64,000 bases of DNA, taken from NCBI RefSeq assembly GCF_014174355.1, contig NZ_JABEQF010000002.1:124001-188000 (forward strand), in the 5' to 3' direction. The position numbers and the translations under genes are program-made. This DNA is from Gluconacetobacter azotocaptans (GTDB lineage: Bacteria; Pseudomonadota; Alphaproteobacteria; Acetobacterales; Acetobacteraceae). How positions within the stretch are numbered: position 1 is the stretch's first letter; each line of letters begins with the position of its first letter. Below are positions 45,295 to 54,430 of this stretch, piece by piece. Under the pieces are notes generated by a model. It searched no databases, was not told the origin of the DNA, and worked only from the letters and a program-made list of their open reading frames with translations.

Positions 45295-47643
45295 TCAGAA
45301 TCGTGCGCGGATCGTCCCGAAGAACTGCCGTGGCGCGCCGATCATGAAGGACTGGTAATCCCCCATGAACGGGTTTCCGTTCTCACCCATCGTGCTGATG
45401 TAAGAAGCGTTGAAAAGATTATAGACATTGAATTCAAGCGACAGATTCTGGAAAATTCCGTGCTTGCCGAACTGGTATTTGGCGCCCAGGTTCGCGACCC
45501 AGTACCCGGGGACCGAGGTGTCGTTCATATAGCTGAAATAACGACGGCCGATATAGTTGACGTCGAAATGGGCGGATGCCGGGCCGTAGGTGTAATCGGC
45601 GCTCGCCTTGTACATGAAGCTCGGGTAGTTCACCACGTTCTTGCCGGCGAGGTCGTAGGTTACGCCGCCCGTGGTGATATTCGATCCGTATGTAGAGTGG
45701 TTGTAGCTGACGCTGTTGTAGATCGAAAGATTGCGGATCGGGCGGATCGTCAGGCCGGCATCGACGCCGTTCATCGTGACGGATCCCACATCCACCATGG
45801 TCGAAACCGGATTGATGATCGACGCCGAGGCCAGGGATTGCAGACGATTCGAGAAGTCGACACGGTAAAGATTGAGCGATGCACTGATCAGTTGCGAATT
45901 GTAACGATATCCCAGTTCATACGCCCAGTCGGATTCGGGCTTGATGGTCTTCTGCAGTTGCTGGAACGTCGCCTGGTTGGTCACACCCCAGGCCTGTCCC
46001 ATCTGATAGCCGCCCTGGGCGTAGGAACGCCGGTTTTCCGAGATGTCGAAATACAGTTCATGTCCGGGCAGGAATTCCCAGTTTGCGCTGATATGCGGCA
46101 GGAAGGCCGCCGCGGTCGTCAGCGATCCGGACGGCAGGACGGCCTGGCCGGTATAGGCCGCGTCGTTGTAGGTGGCGCCCCCACGGGTCGTCACCAGCAT
46201 CGACCGGAAGCCGGCATGCAGCGACAGGTTGGGCAGGATATGATAGGTGTCCTGGAGGTGGTACTGGAAGGTGTTCGTGTTGTACGTGGTGCCCCACAAT
46301 TCGCCGATCGGGTTCCTGAAGCTGCTGAGCGACAGCGGGTTCAGTGGCGCACCCTGACCCAGAAGCGGCTCCTCATACGCGAAATAATTCATGGAATACT
46401 GGTTGTTTTCATACCAGATTCCGGATTCGATCGTGTTGTGTGCGATGTCGTAGGTCAGGCCGGTCGTGAAACCGTAACGGGCCAGCGATCCTTCATGTTC
46501 CTGATATCGCAGCGGCGCGCCGTTCGGCGAGGACGCAAACGGACTGGCATATCCGCCCCATCCCAGGTTGGAATGGCCGTAGATCGTCGAATCCCAGGTC
46601 AGGCGATTGGTCAGGGCGATATGGGCGTTGAGGCCGCCCAGGTAATCGCGCGTGATGGCGCTTGAATCGTAGAACATCGCATCCAGCGGATCGTTCGTCA
46701 GTTGCTGGCCGTTCTGGTAGGTTCCCTGGGCCGCCAGATAGGCGCCCCGATAGTCCGGAAAGAAATTGTCCAGGCGCGGTCCCAGCGTATGAAGATAGTT
46801 CAGCGACAGGTCCTGGTAGCTGAGATACTGCTGGTCATCCCAATCGAAGAAGGCGGAAATGCGGCTGTTGTCGCCCAGGGGCTGCACCAGCTTGGCGTTG
46901 ACCTTCTGGTCGAACAGCGGCCCATGTCCCTTCCATTTGTCGCTGTCGCTGCGTGCGTAGGACACATAGAATTTTGTGCCCGACGGCGTCAGCTTGCCGC
47001 TGTTCGCCCGGATGAAGGTACGAAACGCGTCGTTGCTGCCGAATGTCTGGCTGACGTCGAACTGGCGCCGGTCGGTCGGATCCATCGAAAAGAACTGGAT
47101 GGCGCCGCCCAGATTGTTCGTGCTGGGCGTATCGACCGAGCCCGCGCCCTGCGAGACGCTCATGCGACCGATATTGTCGGGAATGATGGCCGCGTTGATG
47201 CCCAGGCCATTGTAATTTCGGTATGTCAGTTCGCCCAGAGGAATACCGTCCAGCGTGAAGCCGAGTTGGTTCTGATAGAAGCCCCGGACATAGAGCTGGG
47301 TCCCCCAGCTGTCCTGTCCCATCGGGTCTGCGGCGGTCAGCAGGACGCCGGGCTGCTGGGCGATGACCTTCAGCGGGTTGGTTCCGGGAACGAATTTTGC
47401 GATCTCCGCCGCGGTGACGACCTGCTCCGGCCCGTGGGAGACGTGGCGCCCGACGATACCGACCTCCTCGTCCGAGGCTTTCGCCAGGGCGGAGCGACGC
47501 GACGCGGGGGAAGCGGCGTGGACCAACCGGTGAGGCGTGCCGGCCGCGTGGACGACAGGGCCGGCCGCCCGTCCTTCCAGGCTCCATGCCGAGACGAACA
47601 GGGTGGTGCAGATCATGTGGTAGGCCAGGCCCCCTCGTTTCAT
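45295..47643 (-). CDS. TonB-dependent receptor of the ectoine island
   Basis: Outer-membrane TonB-dependent receptor of 782 residues. A signal segment (MICTTLFVSAWSLEGRA) is followed by a plug with QVVTAAEIAKFVPGTNPLKV, LYVRGFYQNQLGFTLDGIP and NLGGAIQFFSMDP, then a barrel ending in a terminal Phe. It resembles non-siderophore receptors (for example for vitamins, sugars or osmolytes) in lacking a signalling extension; the substrate is unknown. It lies 83 bases upstream of eutD on the same strand, so it probably serves the ectoine operon, which would be unusual. The ATG at 47643 is the one giving a signal peptide. Confidence 0.88.
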   Translation of the reverse strand: MKRGGLAYHMICTTLFVSAWSLEGRAAGPVVHAAGTPHRLVHAASPASRRSALAKASDEEVGIVGRHVSHGPEQVVTAAEIAKFVPGTNPLKVIAQQPGVLLTAADPMGQDSWGTQLYVRGFYQNQLGFTLDGIPLGELTYRNYNGLGINAAIIPDNIGRMSVSQGAGSVDTPSTNNLGGAIQFFSMDPTDRRQFDVSQTFGSNDAFRTFIRANSGKLTPSGTKFYVSYARSDSDKWKGHGPLFDQKVNAKLVQPLGDNSRISAFFDWDDQQYLSYQDLSLNYLHTLGPRLDNFFPDYRGAYLAAQGTYQNGQQLTNDPLDAMFYDSSAITRDYLGGLNAHIALTNRLTWDSTIYGHSNLGWGGYASPFASSPNGAPLRYQEHEGSLARYGFTTGLTYDIAHNTIESGIWYENNQYSMNYFAYEEPLLGQGAPLNPLSLSSFRNPIGELWGTTYNTNTFQYHLQDTYHILPNLSLHAGFRSMLVTTRGGATYNDAAYTGQAVLPSGSLTTAAAFLPHISANWEFLPGHELYFDISENRRSYAQGGYQMGQAWGVTNQATFQQLQKTIKPESDWAYELGYRYNSQLISASLNLYRVDFSNRLQSLASASIINPVSTMVDVGSVTMNGVDAGLTIRPIRNLSIYNSVSYNHSTYGSNITTGGVTYDLAGKNVVNYPSFMYKASADYTYGPASAHFDVNYIGRRYFSYMNDTSVPGYWVANLGAKYQFGKHGIFQNLSLEFNVYNLFNASYISTMGENGNPFMGDYQSFMIGAPRQFFGTIRARF

Positions 47644-47998
47644 GGGCGATATCCTTCTATCAGAAGCGTCAATAATGGGTGGGGCGTGCCGGGGGCGCGC
47701 GCGGCTCGCCGCGCGGCGCGCATCACACGGAATGGGCGAAGTTGCGCAGGCCGTTACTTTGTCTGTCTGGTCGACGACATGAGGATCTAACCGTGAATGA
47801 TGGCTCTGTATCGGCCGTTTGCGACTTCGACGGCTGTCCACTCCCGGAGTGTTGCGAGCACGTCATCATAACGAAATCAGAATAACGGCGAGGAAGCGCA
47901 GGAAATAACTATTATATGTCAATTTAATAATTAAATTATGCGCGTATGGCGGAGATTGCGCATGAAATATGTGACATTGGGGGGTGATGCAACCGTTC
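47644..47998. other. Regulatory interval between receptor and AsnC genes
   Basis: About 355 bases with no gene. The right half is strikingly AT-rich for this genome and contains, on the minus strand, TTGACATATAAT and a perfect AT palindrome. It most likely holds the promoter and operator for the receptor-eut-ehu operon and possibly the terminator of the AsnC gene. Confidence 0.6.
47921..47937. promoter_or_regulatory. AT-rich palindrome, candidate AsnC/Lrp operator
   Basis: AATTTAAT (47921-47928) and ATTAAATT (47930-47937) are perfect inverted repeats around a single A. Lrp/AsnC proteins bind AT-rich palindromes of about this size. It overlaps a TTGACATATAAT stretch on the minus strand about 280 bases before the receptor start. 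Confidence 0.5.
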
Positions 47999-48484
47999 CT
48001 ACACGGGCTGCTCCTGGTCGGGCAGGACGATCGGCATGGCGAAGCCGGCCTTGACGCGGTCCATCACGACAAGGGTCTTGAACCCCTTGATGTCAGGATT
48101 TTCGTAGAAGAAACGGCGGGTGAACTGTTCGTAATCCTCCATGTCGCAGGCGGTGACATAGAGGACGAAATCGGTTTCGCCTGTTACGTAAAATCCACTG
48201 ACGACTTCCGGCGTATTGCGGATTGCCTTCTTGAATCGGTCGACGATGTCCGAGCGCTCGCGCTCCAGCGTGACCAGTACCATCATCTGGATCGGGCGCC
48301 CCACCGCGCGGGCCGAGACGATCGAGACATCCGATTCGATGATACCGGTGCTGCGCAGCCGCTTCAGGCGCCGCTGGCATGCGGTGGCCGACAGTCCGAC
48401 CATGTCGCCGATGACCTCGGACGTCAGGCGATTGTTCTTCTGCACGATTTCCAGGATGCGTGCATCGATATGATCATATTGCAT
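47999..48484 (-). CDS. AsnC/Lrp-family regulator of ectoine catabolism (DoeX-like)
   Basis: Lrp/AsnC regulator of 161 residues: an N-terminal helix-turn-helix (about 5-60; MVGLSATACQRRLKRLRSTG) and a RAM ligand-binding domain (about 68-145) with SGFYVTGETDFVLYVTACD. In Halomonas and rhizobial ectoine clusters an AsnC-type gene (doeX/asnC) sits with the doe/eut genes. Here it lies between the two divergent wings and is divergent from doeC by 171 bases. It likely responds to a pathway intermediate such as diaminobutyrate or its acetyl form; that is inference. Confidence 0.88.
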   Translation of the reverse strand: MQYDHIDARILEIVQKNNRLTSEVIGDMVGLSATACQRRLKRLRSTGIIESDVSIVSARAVGRPIQMMVLVTLERERSDIVDRFKKAIRNTPEVVSGFYVTGETDFVLYVTACDMEDYEQFTRRFFYENPDIKGFKTLVVMDRVKAGFAMPIVLPDQEQPV

Positions 48485-48655
48485 GATTCTGTCCTTATGG
48501 CGCAGGAATTATGTGAGGTTGAAGATAAAATAGAGGAAAATCACCGACGTATTGATTCATAAAGACGAAAAACGGATAGGCTTCGCCACTATGATCATTC
48601 TGTTGGCGATCCGGCAAGGGCCGGGACGTCGTTTCGACAGGGCACGGAGGTCTGG

Positions 48656-50134
48656 GTGATCGGTCTTGCGCGAGAGCGTCTGCGACATGTCGGAAGGCAT
48701 GATTTCATCGCGGGGGCGTCCTATATCGACGGAATCTGGAAAGACGGCATGCGCCGGGCCGAACTCTGCGATCCGGCGACCGGGGAAGTGATTGCGTCCG
48801 TCGGCCAATGCGACGTTTCCGACATGGCGCGCGCGATAGATGCGGCGGACGCCGCGTTCGGGGTGTGGCGCACGGTGCTTCCGGCGGTGCGGGGCGACCT
48901 GCTGCGCGGATGGGCTGCCCTGATACGTGAAAATATCGAAGATCTGGCAACGATCGTGACGTGCGAGCAGGGTAAGCCGCTCGCGGAATCCCGCGGCGAG
49001 ATTATGTACGCCGCGGGGTTTGTCGACTGGTTCGCCGCCGAGGGCGAGCGAGCGTACGGCGAGACGATTCCCTCTCACAAGGTGGCCAGCCAGTTGAGCG
49101 TGCGCCTGCAGCCCGTCGGCATCGTAGCCGTGGTGACGCCGTGGAATTTTCCCAGCGCCATGATCACGCGCAAGGCGGCGGCTGCCCTGGCGGCGGGATG
49201 CCCGGTGATCGTGAAGCCGGCGTGCGAAACGCCATTGTCGGCTCTGGCGCTGGCGCGACTGGCGCAGCAGGCCGGATTGCCGGCCGGGCTGTTTCAGGTG
49301 GTCTGCGGCGCGCCCGCGCCGCTGGTCGGGCAGCTTGTGGACGATACGCGTGTGCGCGCGCTGTCCTTCACGGGTTCCACCGCGATCGGCCGTCTGCTGC
49401 TGGAAGGGGCGGCGCGGACGGTCAAGCGGGTGTCGATGGAACTGGGCGGGCATGCGCCATTCATCGTTTTTGACGATTCGGACGTGGATTTCGCGGTCCG
49501 GGGGGGTATGGCGGCCAAATTCGCGACGTCGGGCCAGGATTGTCTGGCTGCGAACAGGATCTATGTCCAGCGCGGTGTTTACGACGCGTTCGTCACGGGC
49601 ATGGGCCGCGCAGTCGCCGCCCTGCGTGTTGGTCATGGCCTGACCGAAGGAACGGACATCGGGCCGATGACAACCCGGTCGGTGGTTGAAAAATGCCTGG
49701 GCCAGATCGACGACGCGACAAGGCGGGGCGCGCGCCTGATCGTCGGCGATCAGGCCGCGCGTCCCACCCCGCGCTTCGTCATGCCGACGCTGCTGGCGGA
49801 CGTGACGGACGACATGCTGATTGCGCGTGAAGAAACGTTCGGACCGGTGGCGGCGATCCTGCCCTTCGACACGGAGGACGAGGTCATTGCCCGCGCAAAT
49901 CGGAGCGAAAGCGGGCTTGCGGCTTATGTCTATACGGACGGACTGCGGCGCGCGACACGCGTGTCCGATCGTCTGGAATACGGAATGGTTGGCGTCAACA
50001 CGGCATCCTTCACAGGATCGCCTATTCCGTTCGGTGGCTGGAAACAGTCGGGCCTGGGGCGCGAGGGATCCCGTCATGGCCTGACCGAATTCCTGGAACC
50101 CAAATATGTCTGCCTCGGCGATCTGGCAGCGTAA
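48656..50134 (+). CDS. doeC: Aldehyde dehydrogenase (DoeC-like, aspartate semialdehyde oxidation)
   Basis: NAD(P)-dependent aldehyde dehydrogenase of 492 residues, of the succinate-semialdehyde dehydrogenase group. Active-site Asn164 (TPWNFP), Lys187, cofactor loop FTGSTAIG (238-245), general base Glu262 (MELGGHAPF) and nucleophile Cys296 (SGQDCLAAN) are all in place. In ectoine breakdown it would oxidise L-aspartate semialdehyde to aspartate. The start is GTG at 48656 with CACGGAGG five bases ahead. It opens the right wing. Confidence 0.88.
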   Translation: MIGLARERLRHVGRHDFIAGASYIDGIWKDGMRRAELCDPATGEVIASVGQCDVSDMARAIDAADAAFGVWRTVLPAVRGDLLRGWAALIRENIEDLATIVTCEQGKPLAESRGEIMYAAGFVDWFAAEGERAYGETIPSHKVASQLSVRLQPVGIVAVVTPWNFPSAMITRKAAAALAAGCPVIVKPACETPLSALALARLAQQAGLPAGLFQVVCGAPAPLVGQLVDDTRVRALSFTGSTAIGRLLLEGAARTVKRVSMELGGHAPFIVFDDSDVDFAVRGGMAAKFATSGQDCLAANRIYVQRGVYDAFVTGMGRAVAALRVGHGLTEGTDIGPMTTRSVVEKCLGQIDDATRRGARLIVGDQAARPTPRFVMPTLLADVTDDMLIAREETFGPVAAILPFDTEDEVIARANRSESGLAAYVYTDGLRRATRVSDRLEYGMVGVNTASFTGSPIPFGGWKQSGLGREGSRHGLTEFLEPKYVCLGDLAA

Positions 50135-50146
50135 GCGAGAGAGAAC

Positions 50147-51535
50147 ATGACAGATATTGCGAACATCTCGACCCTTGACCGTGCAAGCGTGCTGCACCCG
50201 TTTACCCAGCTCAAGGATTTCGCATCCGGCAAGGCAGGCGATCCGACCATCGTCACCGGCGGCAAAGGCGTGCGGATCCAGGACGCGACCGGGCGGGAAC
50301 TGATCGACGGGTTTGCCGGCCTGTACTGCGTCAATATCGGCTATGGCCGCACCGAGGTCGCCGACGCTATTTCGCGGCAGGCGCACCAGCTGGCCTATTA
50401 TCATACCTATGCCGCCCACACGACCGATGAACTGGCGATTCTGGCCGACCGGCTGGTCCGCATGGCTCCTGGCAAGGCCAGCAAGGTCTTTTTCGGGATG
50501 TCTGGCTCCGATGCCAACGAGACCCAGGCGAAACTGGTCTGGTACTATAACAACCTGCGCGGGCTGCCGAAGAAGAAGAAGATCATTTCCCGCCAGCGCG
50601 GCTATCATGGCTGCTCGGTCTTCTCGGGCTCGCTGACGGGCATGAGTTTCTATCACGACCACATGGACCTGCCGTACGGCGGCGTCCTGCATACCGGATC
50701 GCCGCATTATTACTGGAATGCCGAGACGGGCGAGGATGAAGAAGCCTTTTCCCGTCGTCGCGCGGCCGAACTGAACGCCCTGATCGAGCGCGAGGGGCCG
50801 GAGACGGTGGGCGCCTTCATTGCCGAACCGGTTCTGGGTACCGGTGGCATCACTCCGCCACCCGCCGGCTACTGGCGCGAGATCCAGGCCGTCCTGCGTC
50901 GCCATGACGTTCTGCTGATCGCCGACGAGGTGATTTGCGGTTTCGGGCGGACGGGCGCGCCGTTCGGGTCCCATCTTTACGGGATGGAACCCGACCTGGT
51001 GACGGTGGCCAAGGGGTTGACGTCGGGCTACGTTCCGCTGTCAGGCGCGATCGTCAGCGAAAAGGTATTCAAGGTGATGGAGGACGGTGCCGACCGCGTG
51101 GGATCGTTCTCACATGGCTATACCTATTCCGGCCATCCCATCGCAGCCGCGGCGGCGAACGCTGTTCTGGATATCTGCGAAAAGGAAAACCTGACCGAAC
51201 ACGCCCGAACGACCGGCGCCTATCTGCAACGGCAGATGGCGGCTGCGTTTTCGCAGCTCGATATCGTGGGCGAGGTTCGGGGCGTGGGCATGATGAGTGC
51301 CCTGGAATTCGTGGCCGACCGGAGCACGAAGGCCCGCTTCGACCCGTCGCTGAAGGTGGCGGCGCGGATTTCGCAGGCCGCGCGCGATCGCGGGCTGATC
51401 GCCCGGGCCATGCCGCATGGCGACATCCTGGGCTTTGCGCCGCCGCTGGTGATGACCGAAGCCGAGGTCGACGACATGATCGCGATCGCGTCCGCCGCCG
51501 TCCGGCAGGTGATGGACGAGCTGGCGCGCGGCTGA
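50147..51535 (+). CDS. doeD: Class III aminotransferase (DoeD-like, diaminobutyrate transaminase)
   Basis: PLP-dependent class III aminotransferase of 462 residues. The cofactor-binding Asp260 is in LLIADEVICGFGRTG and the Schiff-base Lys289 in VTVAKGLTSGYVPLS; FFGMSGSDANETQAKLV is typical of omega-amino acid transaminases. In the ectoine pathway it would convert diaminobutyrate to aspartate semialdehyde, the substrate of the preceding dehydrogenase. It starts 12 bases after doeC. By sequence alone, other amine substrates are possible. Confidence 0.88.
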   Translation: MTDIANISTLDRASVLHPFTQLKDFASGKAGDPTIVTGGKGVRIQDATGRELIDGFAGLYCVNIGYGRTEVADAISRQAHQLAYYHTYAAHTTDELAILADRLVRMAPGKASKVFFGMSGSDANETQAKLVWYYNNLRGLPKKKKIISRQRGYHGCSVFSGSLTGMSFYHDHMDLPYGGVLHTGSPHYYWNAETGEDEEAFSRRRAAELNALIEREGPETVGAFIAEPVLGTGGITPPPAGYWREIQAVLRRHDVLLIADEVICGFGRTGAPFGSHLYGMEPDLVTVAKGLTSGYVPLSGAIVSEKVFKVMEDGADRVGSFSHGYTYSGHPIAAAAANAVLDICEKENLTEHARTTGAYLQRQMAAAFSQLDIVGEVRGVGMMSALEFVADRSTKARFDPSLKVAARISQAARDRGLIARAMPHGDILGFAPPLVMTEAEVDDMIAIASAAVRQVMDELARG

Positions 51536-51570
51536 CAATGGGCCCGGTGATGGGGAAAGGAGTGAAGGCG

Positions 51571-52578
51571 ATGCATCATCCCGCGCTTATCGACGTAATC
51601 GCGGCGTGTGCGCGCCTGCGTGGCCACGTGGTCCGGACCCCATTGCCGCCGTCGCCCACGTTGCACAAATCGTGCGGGCACGAGGTTCTGCTGAAGCTCG
51701 AAAGCCGCCAGACGACGGGCAGCTTCAAGCTGCGCGGCGCCACGAACGCGGTTCTGATGCTGGACCCTGGCGCCGCCACGCGCGGGGTTATCGCCGCCTC
51801 GACCGGCAATCATGCCCGGGCACTGGCGTATGCCGCGCGTGCACAGGGCCTGCGCTGCGTCGTCTGCATGTCGGAACTGGTGCCGGCGAACAAGGTGGAT
51901 GCGGTGCGGGCGCTGGGGGCTGACGTGCGGATCGTCGGGCAGTCGCAGGACGATGCACAGCACGAGGTCGACCGTCTGGTGGTCCAGGACGGACTGTCAC
52001 CCGTGCCGCCCTTCGACGATGCGCGGGTGATCGCCGGGCAGGGCACGATCGCGGTCGAAATCCTCGAGGCCCGGCCCGATACGGCGACACTGGTCGTGCC
52101 GCTGTCGGGCGGTGGTCTTGCCGGTGGGATCGCGATGGCGGCGAAGGCGTTGCAGCCGTCGATTCGCGTGGTCGGGGTCAGCATGACGCGCGGTGCGGCA
52201 ATGCATGCCAGCCTGGCGGCCGGCGGGCCCGTCGAGGTACGCGAACTGCCGACCCTGGCGGATTCTCTGGGCGGGGGGATCGGCCTGGCCAACCGCCATA
52301 CATTCGAGCTGGTCCGCGCAGGCCTGGACGAGGTCGTACTGCTGTCCGAAGCAGAAATCGCCGATGGCATCCGGCACGCGTACCTGCACGAGCAGGAAAT
52401 CGTCGAGGGGGCGGGTGCCGTCGGCATTGCCGCCGTCCTGGCTGGCCGGGTCCGGTCGGCCGGCCCGATTGCGATCGTGGTCTCGGGCCGGAATATCGAC
52501 ATGACCCGGCATCTGCGGATCGTCACCGATGAAACGTCCAGGGACGAATATCCCGGGGCGGATGGAATCCTGTCATGA
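51571..52578 (+). CDS. eutB: Threonine dehydratase-like enzyme (EutB)
   Basis: PLP-dependent fold-type II lyase of 335 residues. The Schiff-base Lys53 is in GSFKLRGATNA and the phosphate loop is SGGGLAGG (179-186). Members placed next to eutC in ectoine clusters are called EutB and are proposed to act on hydroxyectoine-derived intermediates. I chose the ATG at 51571 because AAAGGAG precedes it; an ATG at 51538 is also in frame. It overlaps eutC by four bases. Confidence 0.85.
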   Translation: MHHPALIDVIAACARLRGHVVRTPLPPSPTLHKSCGHEVLLKLESRQTTGSFKLRGATNAVLMLDPGAATRGVIAASTGNHARALAYAARAQGLRCVVCMSELVPANKVDAVRALGADVRIVGQSQDDAQHEVDRLVVQDGLSPVPPFDDARVIAGQGTIAVEILEARPDTATLVVPLSGGGLAGGIAMAAKALQPSIRVVGVSMTRGAAMHASLAAGGPVEVRELPTLADSLGGGIGLANRHTFELVRAGLDEVVLLSEAEIADGIRHAYLHEQEIVEGAGAVGIAAVLAGRVRSAGPIAIVVSGRNIDMTRHLRIVTDETSRDEYPGADGILS

Positions 52579-53537
52579 AAATCCTGAAGGAAGCCGATCT
52601 GCGTCATCTGATGGCGCTGGATCTGGACGTTGTGAACACGATCGAGGGGGCGTTCCTTGCGCTGGCCACGCTGCCGGTCGCCATGCCCGACATCCTGCGC
52701 CTGGATATAGCTGACCGGGGTGAGGTGGATGTGAAGACCGCCTATGTCCCCGGCATCGAGAGTTTCGCGATCAAGATCAGCCCCGGTTTCTTCGGTAATC
52801 CGGCGCTGGGCCTGCCCAGTCTCAATGGCTTGATGGTGCTGTTGAGCGCCCGCACGGGTCTGACCGAGGCCCTGTTGCTGGATAACGGATACCTGACCGA
52901 CCTGCGTACCGCCGCGGCCGGCGGTGTGGCGGCACGGTGGTTGTCCCGGCCGGACTCCCGTATTGCCGCCATTTATGGCGCAGGCGTGCAGGCCCGCCTG
53001 CAGCTTCAGGCCCTGACCCTGGTCCGCCCGATCGAGTGCGCGCGGATCTGGGCGCGGCGTCCCGAACAGGCGCAGGAGACTGCCGCATGGTGCGCGACGC
53101 GGTTTGGCATTCCGGTCGTCGCCGTCGACGATCCGGCTGTGGCGGCGGAGGGGGCGGATATTCTGGTCACCACGACGCCGGCCACCCAGCCGGTGCTGCG
53201 GCGCGACTGGCTGCAGCCCGGCCAGCATGTGACGGCGATGGGGTCGGACGCCGAGCACAAGAACGAACTTGATCCGCGCATCGTCGCGGATGCCGCCCCC
53301 TATGTCGCGGATACTCTCGCGCAGACCCGGCGTCTGGGGGAATTGCGCCGCGCGCTGGCGGACGGCCTGGTGCCTGCCGATCGGCCCCTGCATGAACTGG
53401 GCGCCATCATTGCGGGACACCAGCCGGGGCGTGTGGAGGCTGGGGCGATCACGGTCGCTGACCTGACCGGCACGGGCATCCAGGACACCGCCATCGCCAC
53501 CCTGGCCTATCGCCGCGCCGTCACCGCAGGCCCCTGA
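52575..53537 (+). CDS. eutC: Ornithine cyclodeaminase-like enzyme (EutC)
   Basis: NAD-binding protein of 320 residues from the ornithine cyclodeaminase/mu-crystallin family. It has VDVKTAYVPGIESFAIKISP, the Rossmann motif AAIYGAGVQARLQL (about 130-145) and the HVTAMGSDAEHKNELDP block. In ectoine clusters this partner of EutB is thought to help turn hydroxyectoine into ectoine. The ATG overlaps the eutB stop (ATGA). It ends the right wing and converges on the ferric reductase gene. Confidence 0.87.
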   Translation: MKILKEADLRHLMALDLDVVNTIEGAFLALATLPVAMPDILRLDIADRGEVDVKTAYVPGIESFAIKISPGFFGNPALGLPSLNGLMVLLSARTGLTEALLLDNGYLTDLRTAAAGGVAARWLSRPDSRIAAIYGAGVQARLQLQALTLVRPIECARIWARRPEQAQETAAWCATRFGIPVVAVDDPAVAAEGADILVTTTPATQPVLRRDWLQPGQHVTAMGSDAEHKNELDPRIVADAAPYVADTLAQTRRLGELRRALADGLVPADRPLHELGAIIAGHQPGRVEAGAITVADLTGTGIQDTAIATLAYRRAVTAGP

Positions 53538-53576
53538 GGGACGATGGAACCGGGCGAATATCAGGCGCCGCCCGGA

Positions 53577-54395
53577 TCAGGTATTTTCCGCCTGGGGGTC
53601 CTCGATCCGGGCGCCGCCGTTTGAGGCGCCCCGCCGCCAATATCCCGCCGCACGAATCTGGCGGCGGTCCAGGGCCTCGTCGGCCATCAGGTAGGCCCGC
53701 AGGCGGCGGGCGGTCTCGATCTCGGCCCCGATCCAGACATGGACGTCGCGCGTGGGTAGGGATACCCCGCGCAGCGCGTCGTCCATTACTCGTGACAGGC
53801 CGGCGGGGGTGCCGTTGCGATGCAGCCAGACGATGGTGGCGTCGGCCGCGCTGGGCAGGCGGCGCTCCTCCTGGCTGTCGGCCACCTCGATCAGGGCGGT
53901 GACGCGGGTGCCGGGCGGCAGTTCTTCCAGCCGCCGCGCGATGGCGGGCAGGGCGGTTTCGTCGCCGATCAGCAGATAAGATGCGTAATCGTCGGGAATC
54001 AGGACCGACCCGCGCGGGCCGCCGACGCCCAGCCATTGCCCCGGCCGGGCCTGCGCCGCCCAGGATGTCGCCGGGCCGTCGCCGTGCAGGACGAATTCGA
54101 TGCTCAGTTCGCCCGTCGTGGGGTCGAAACGCCGGGGCGTATAATCGCGGCTGATGGGCGGCGGCCCGTCGTCCGCGCCGCCCGCACCGGGCAGGATGGG
54201 CTGGTCCGACCCGGCCGGGGGGAAGAACAGTTTCACATGATCGTCCGCCGCCGCGCTGGTGAAGCCAGCCAGGGCCGTGCCGGTGAAGATGATGCGGCGC
54301 ATGCGCGGCGACAATTGCTCGACGCGCGCGACCTGGACGGGGCGCAGATGCAGGGGGTGGCGCACGCGCACCGGCGTGCGAAAGAGAAGGTTCAT
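53577..54395 (-). CDS. yqjH: Siderophore-interacting ferric reductase (YqjH/ViuB type)
   Basis: FAD-dependent reductase of 272 residues that releases iron from ferric siderophores in the cytoplasm. The FAD-binding part (about 20-135) carries RDYTPRRFD. The NAD(P)H part has LLIGDETALPAIARRLEEL, EVADSQEERRLP and the C-terminal GYWRRGASN typical of SIP proteins. It follows a PadR gene by 35 bases, as YqjH and YqjI are paired in E. coli (there divergently). It could serve the siderophore receptor at 3.1 kb. Confidence 0.9.
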   Translation of the reverse strand: MNLLFRTPVRVRHPLHLRPVQVARVEQLSPRMRRIIFTGTALAGFTSAAADDHVKLFFPPAGSDQPILPGAGGADDGPPPISRDYTPRRFDPTTGELSIEFVLHGDGPATSWAAQARPGQWLGVGGPRGSVLIPDDYASYLLIGDETALPAIARRLEELPPGTRVTALIEVADSQEERRLPSAADATIVWLHRNGTPAGLSRVMDDALRGVSLPTRDVHVWIGAEIETARRLRAYLMADEALDRRQIRAAGYWRRGASNGGARIEDPQAENT

Positions 54396-54430
54396 GGCGG
54401 GCGGCCTTTGCCAGGGCGGGACGGGAGGGA

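Noticed and set aside
47679-47885. 68-codon plus-strand frame between receptor and AsnC genes
   Set aside because: No ribosome site, no family resemblance, and it overlaps the likely promoter region.
50935-52578. N-terminally extended EutB reading into doeD
   Set aside because: The extra 200 codons are the aminotransferase gene in another frame; the lyase fold and a ribosome site begin at 51571.
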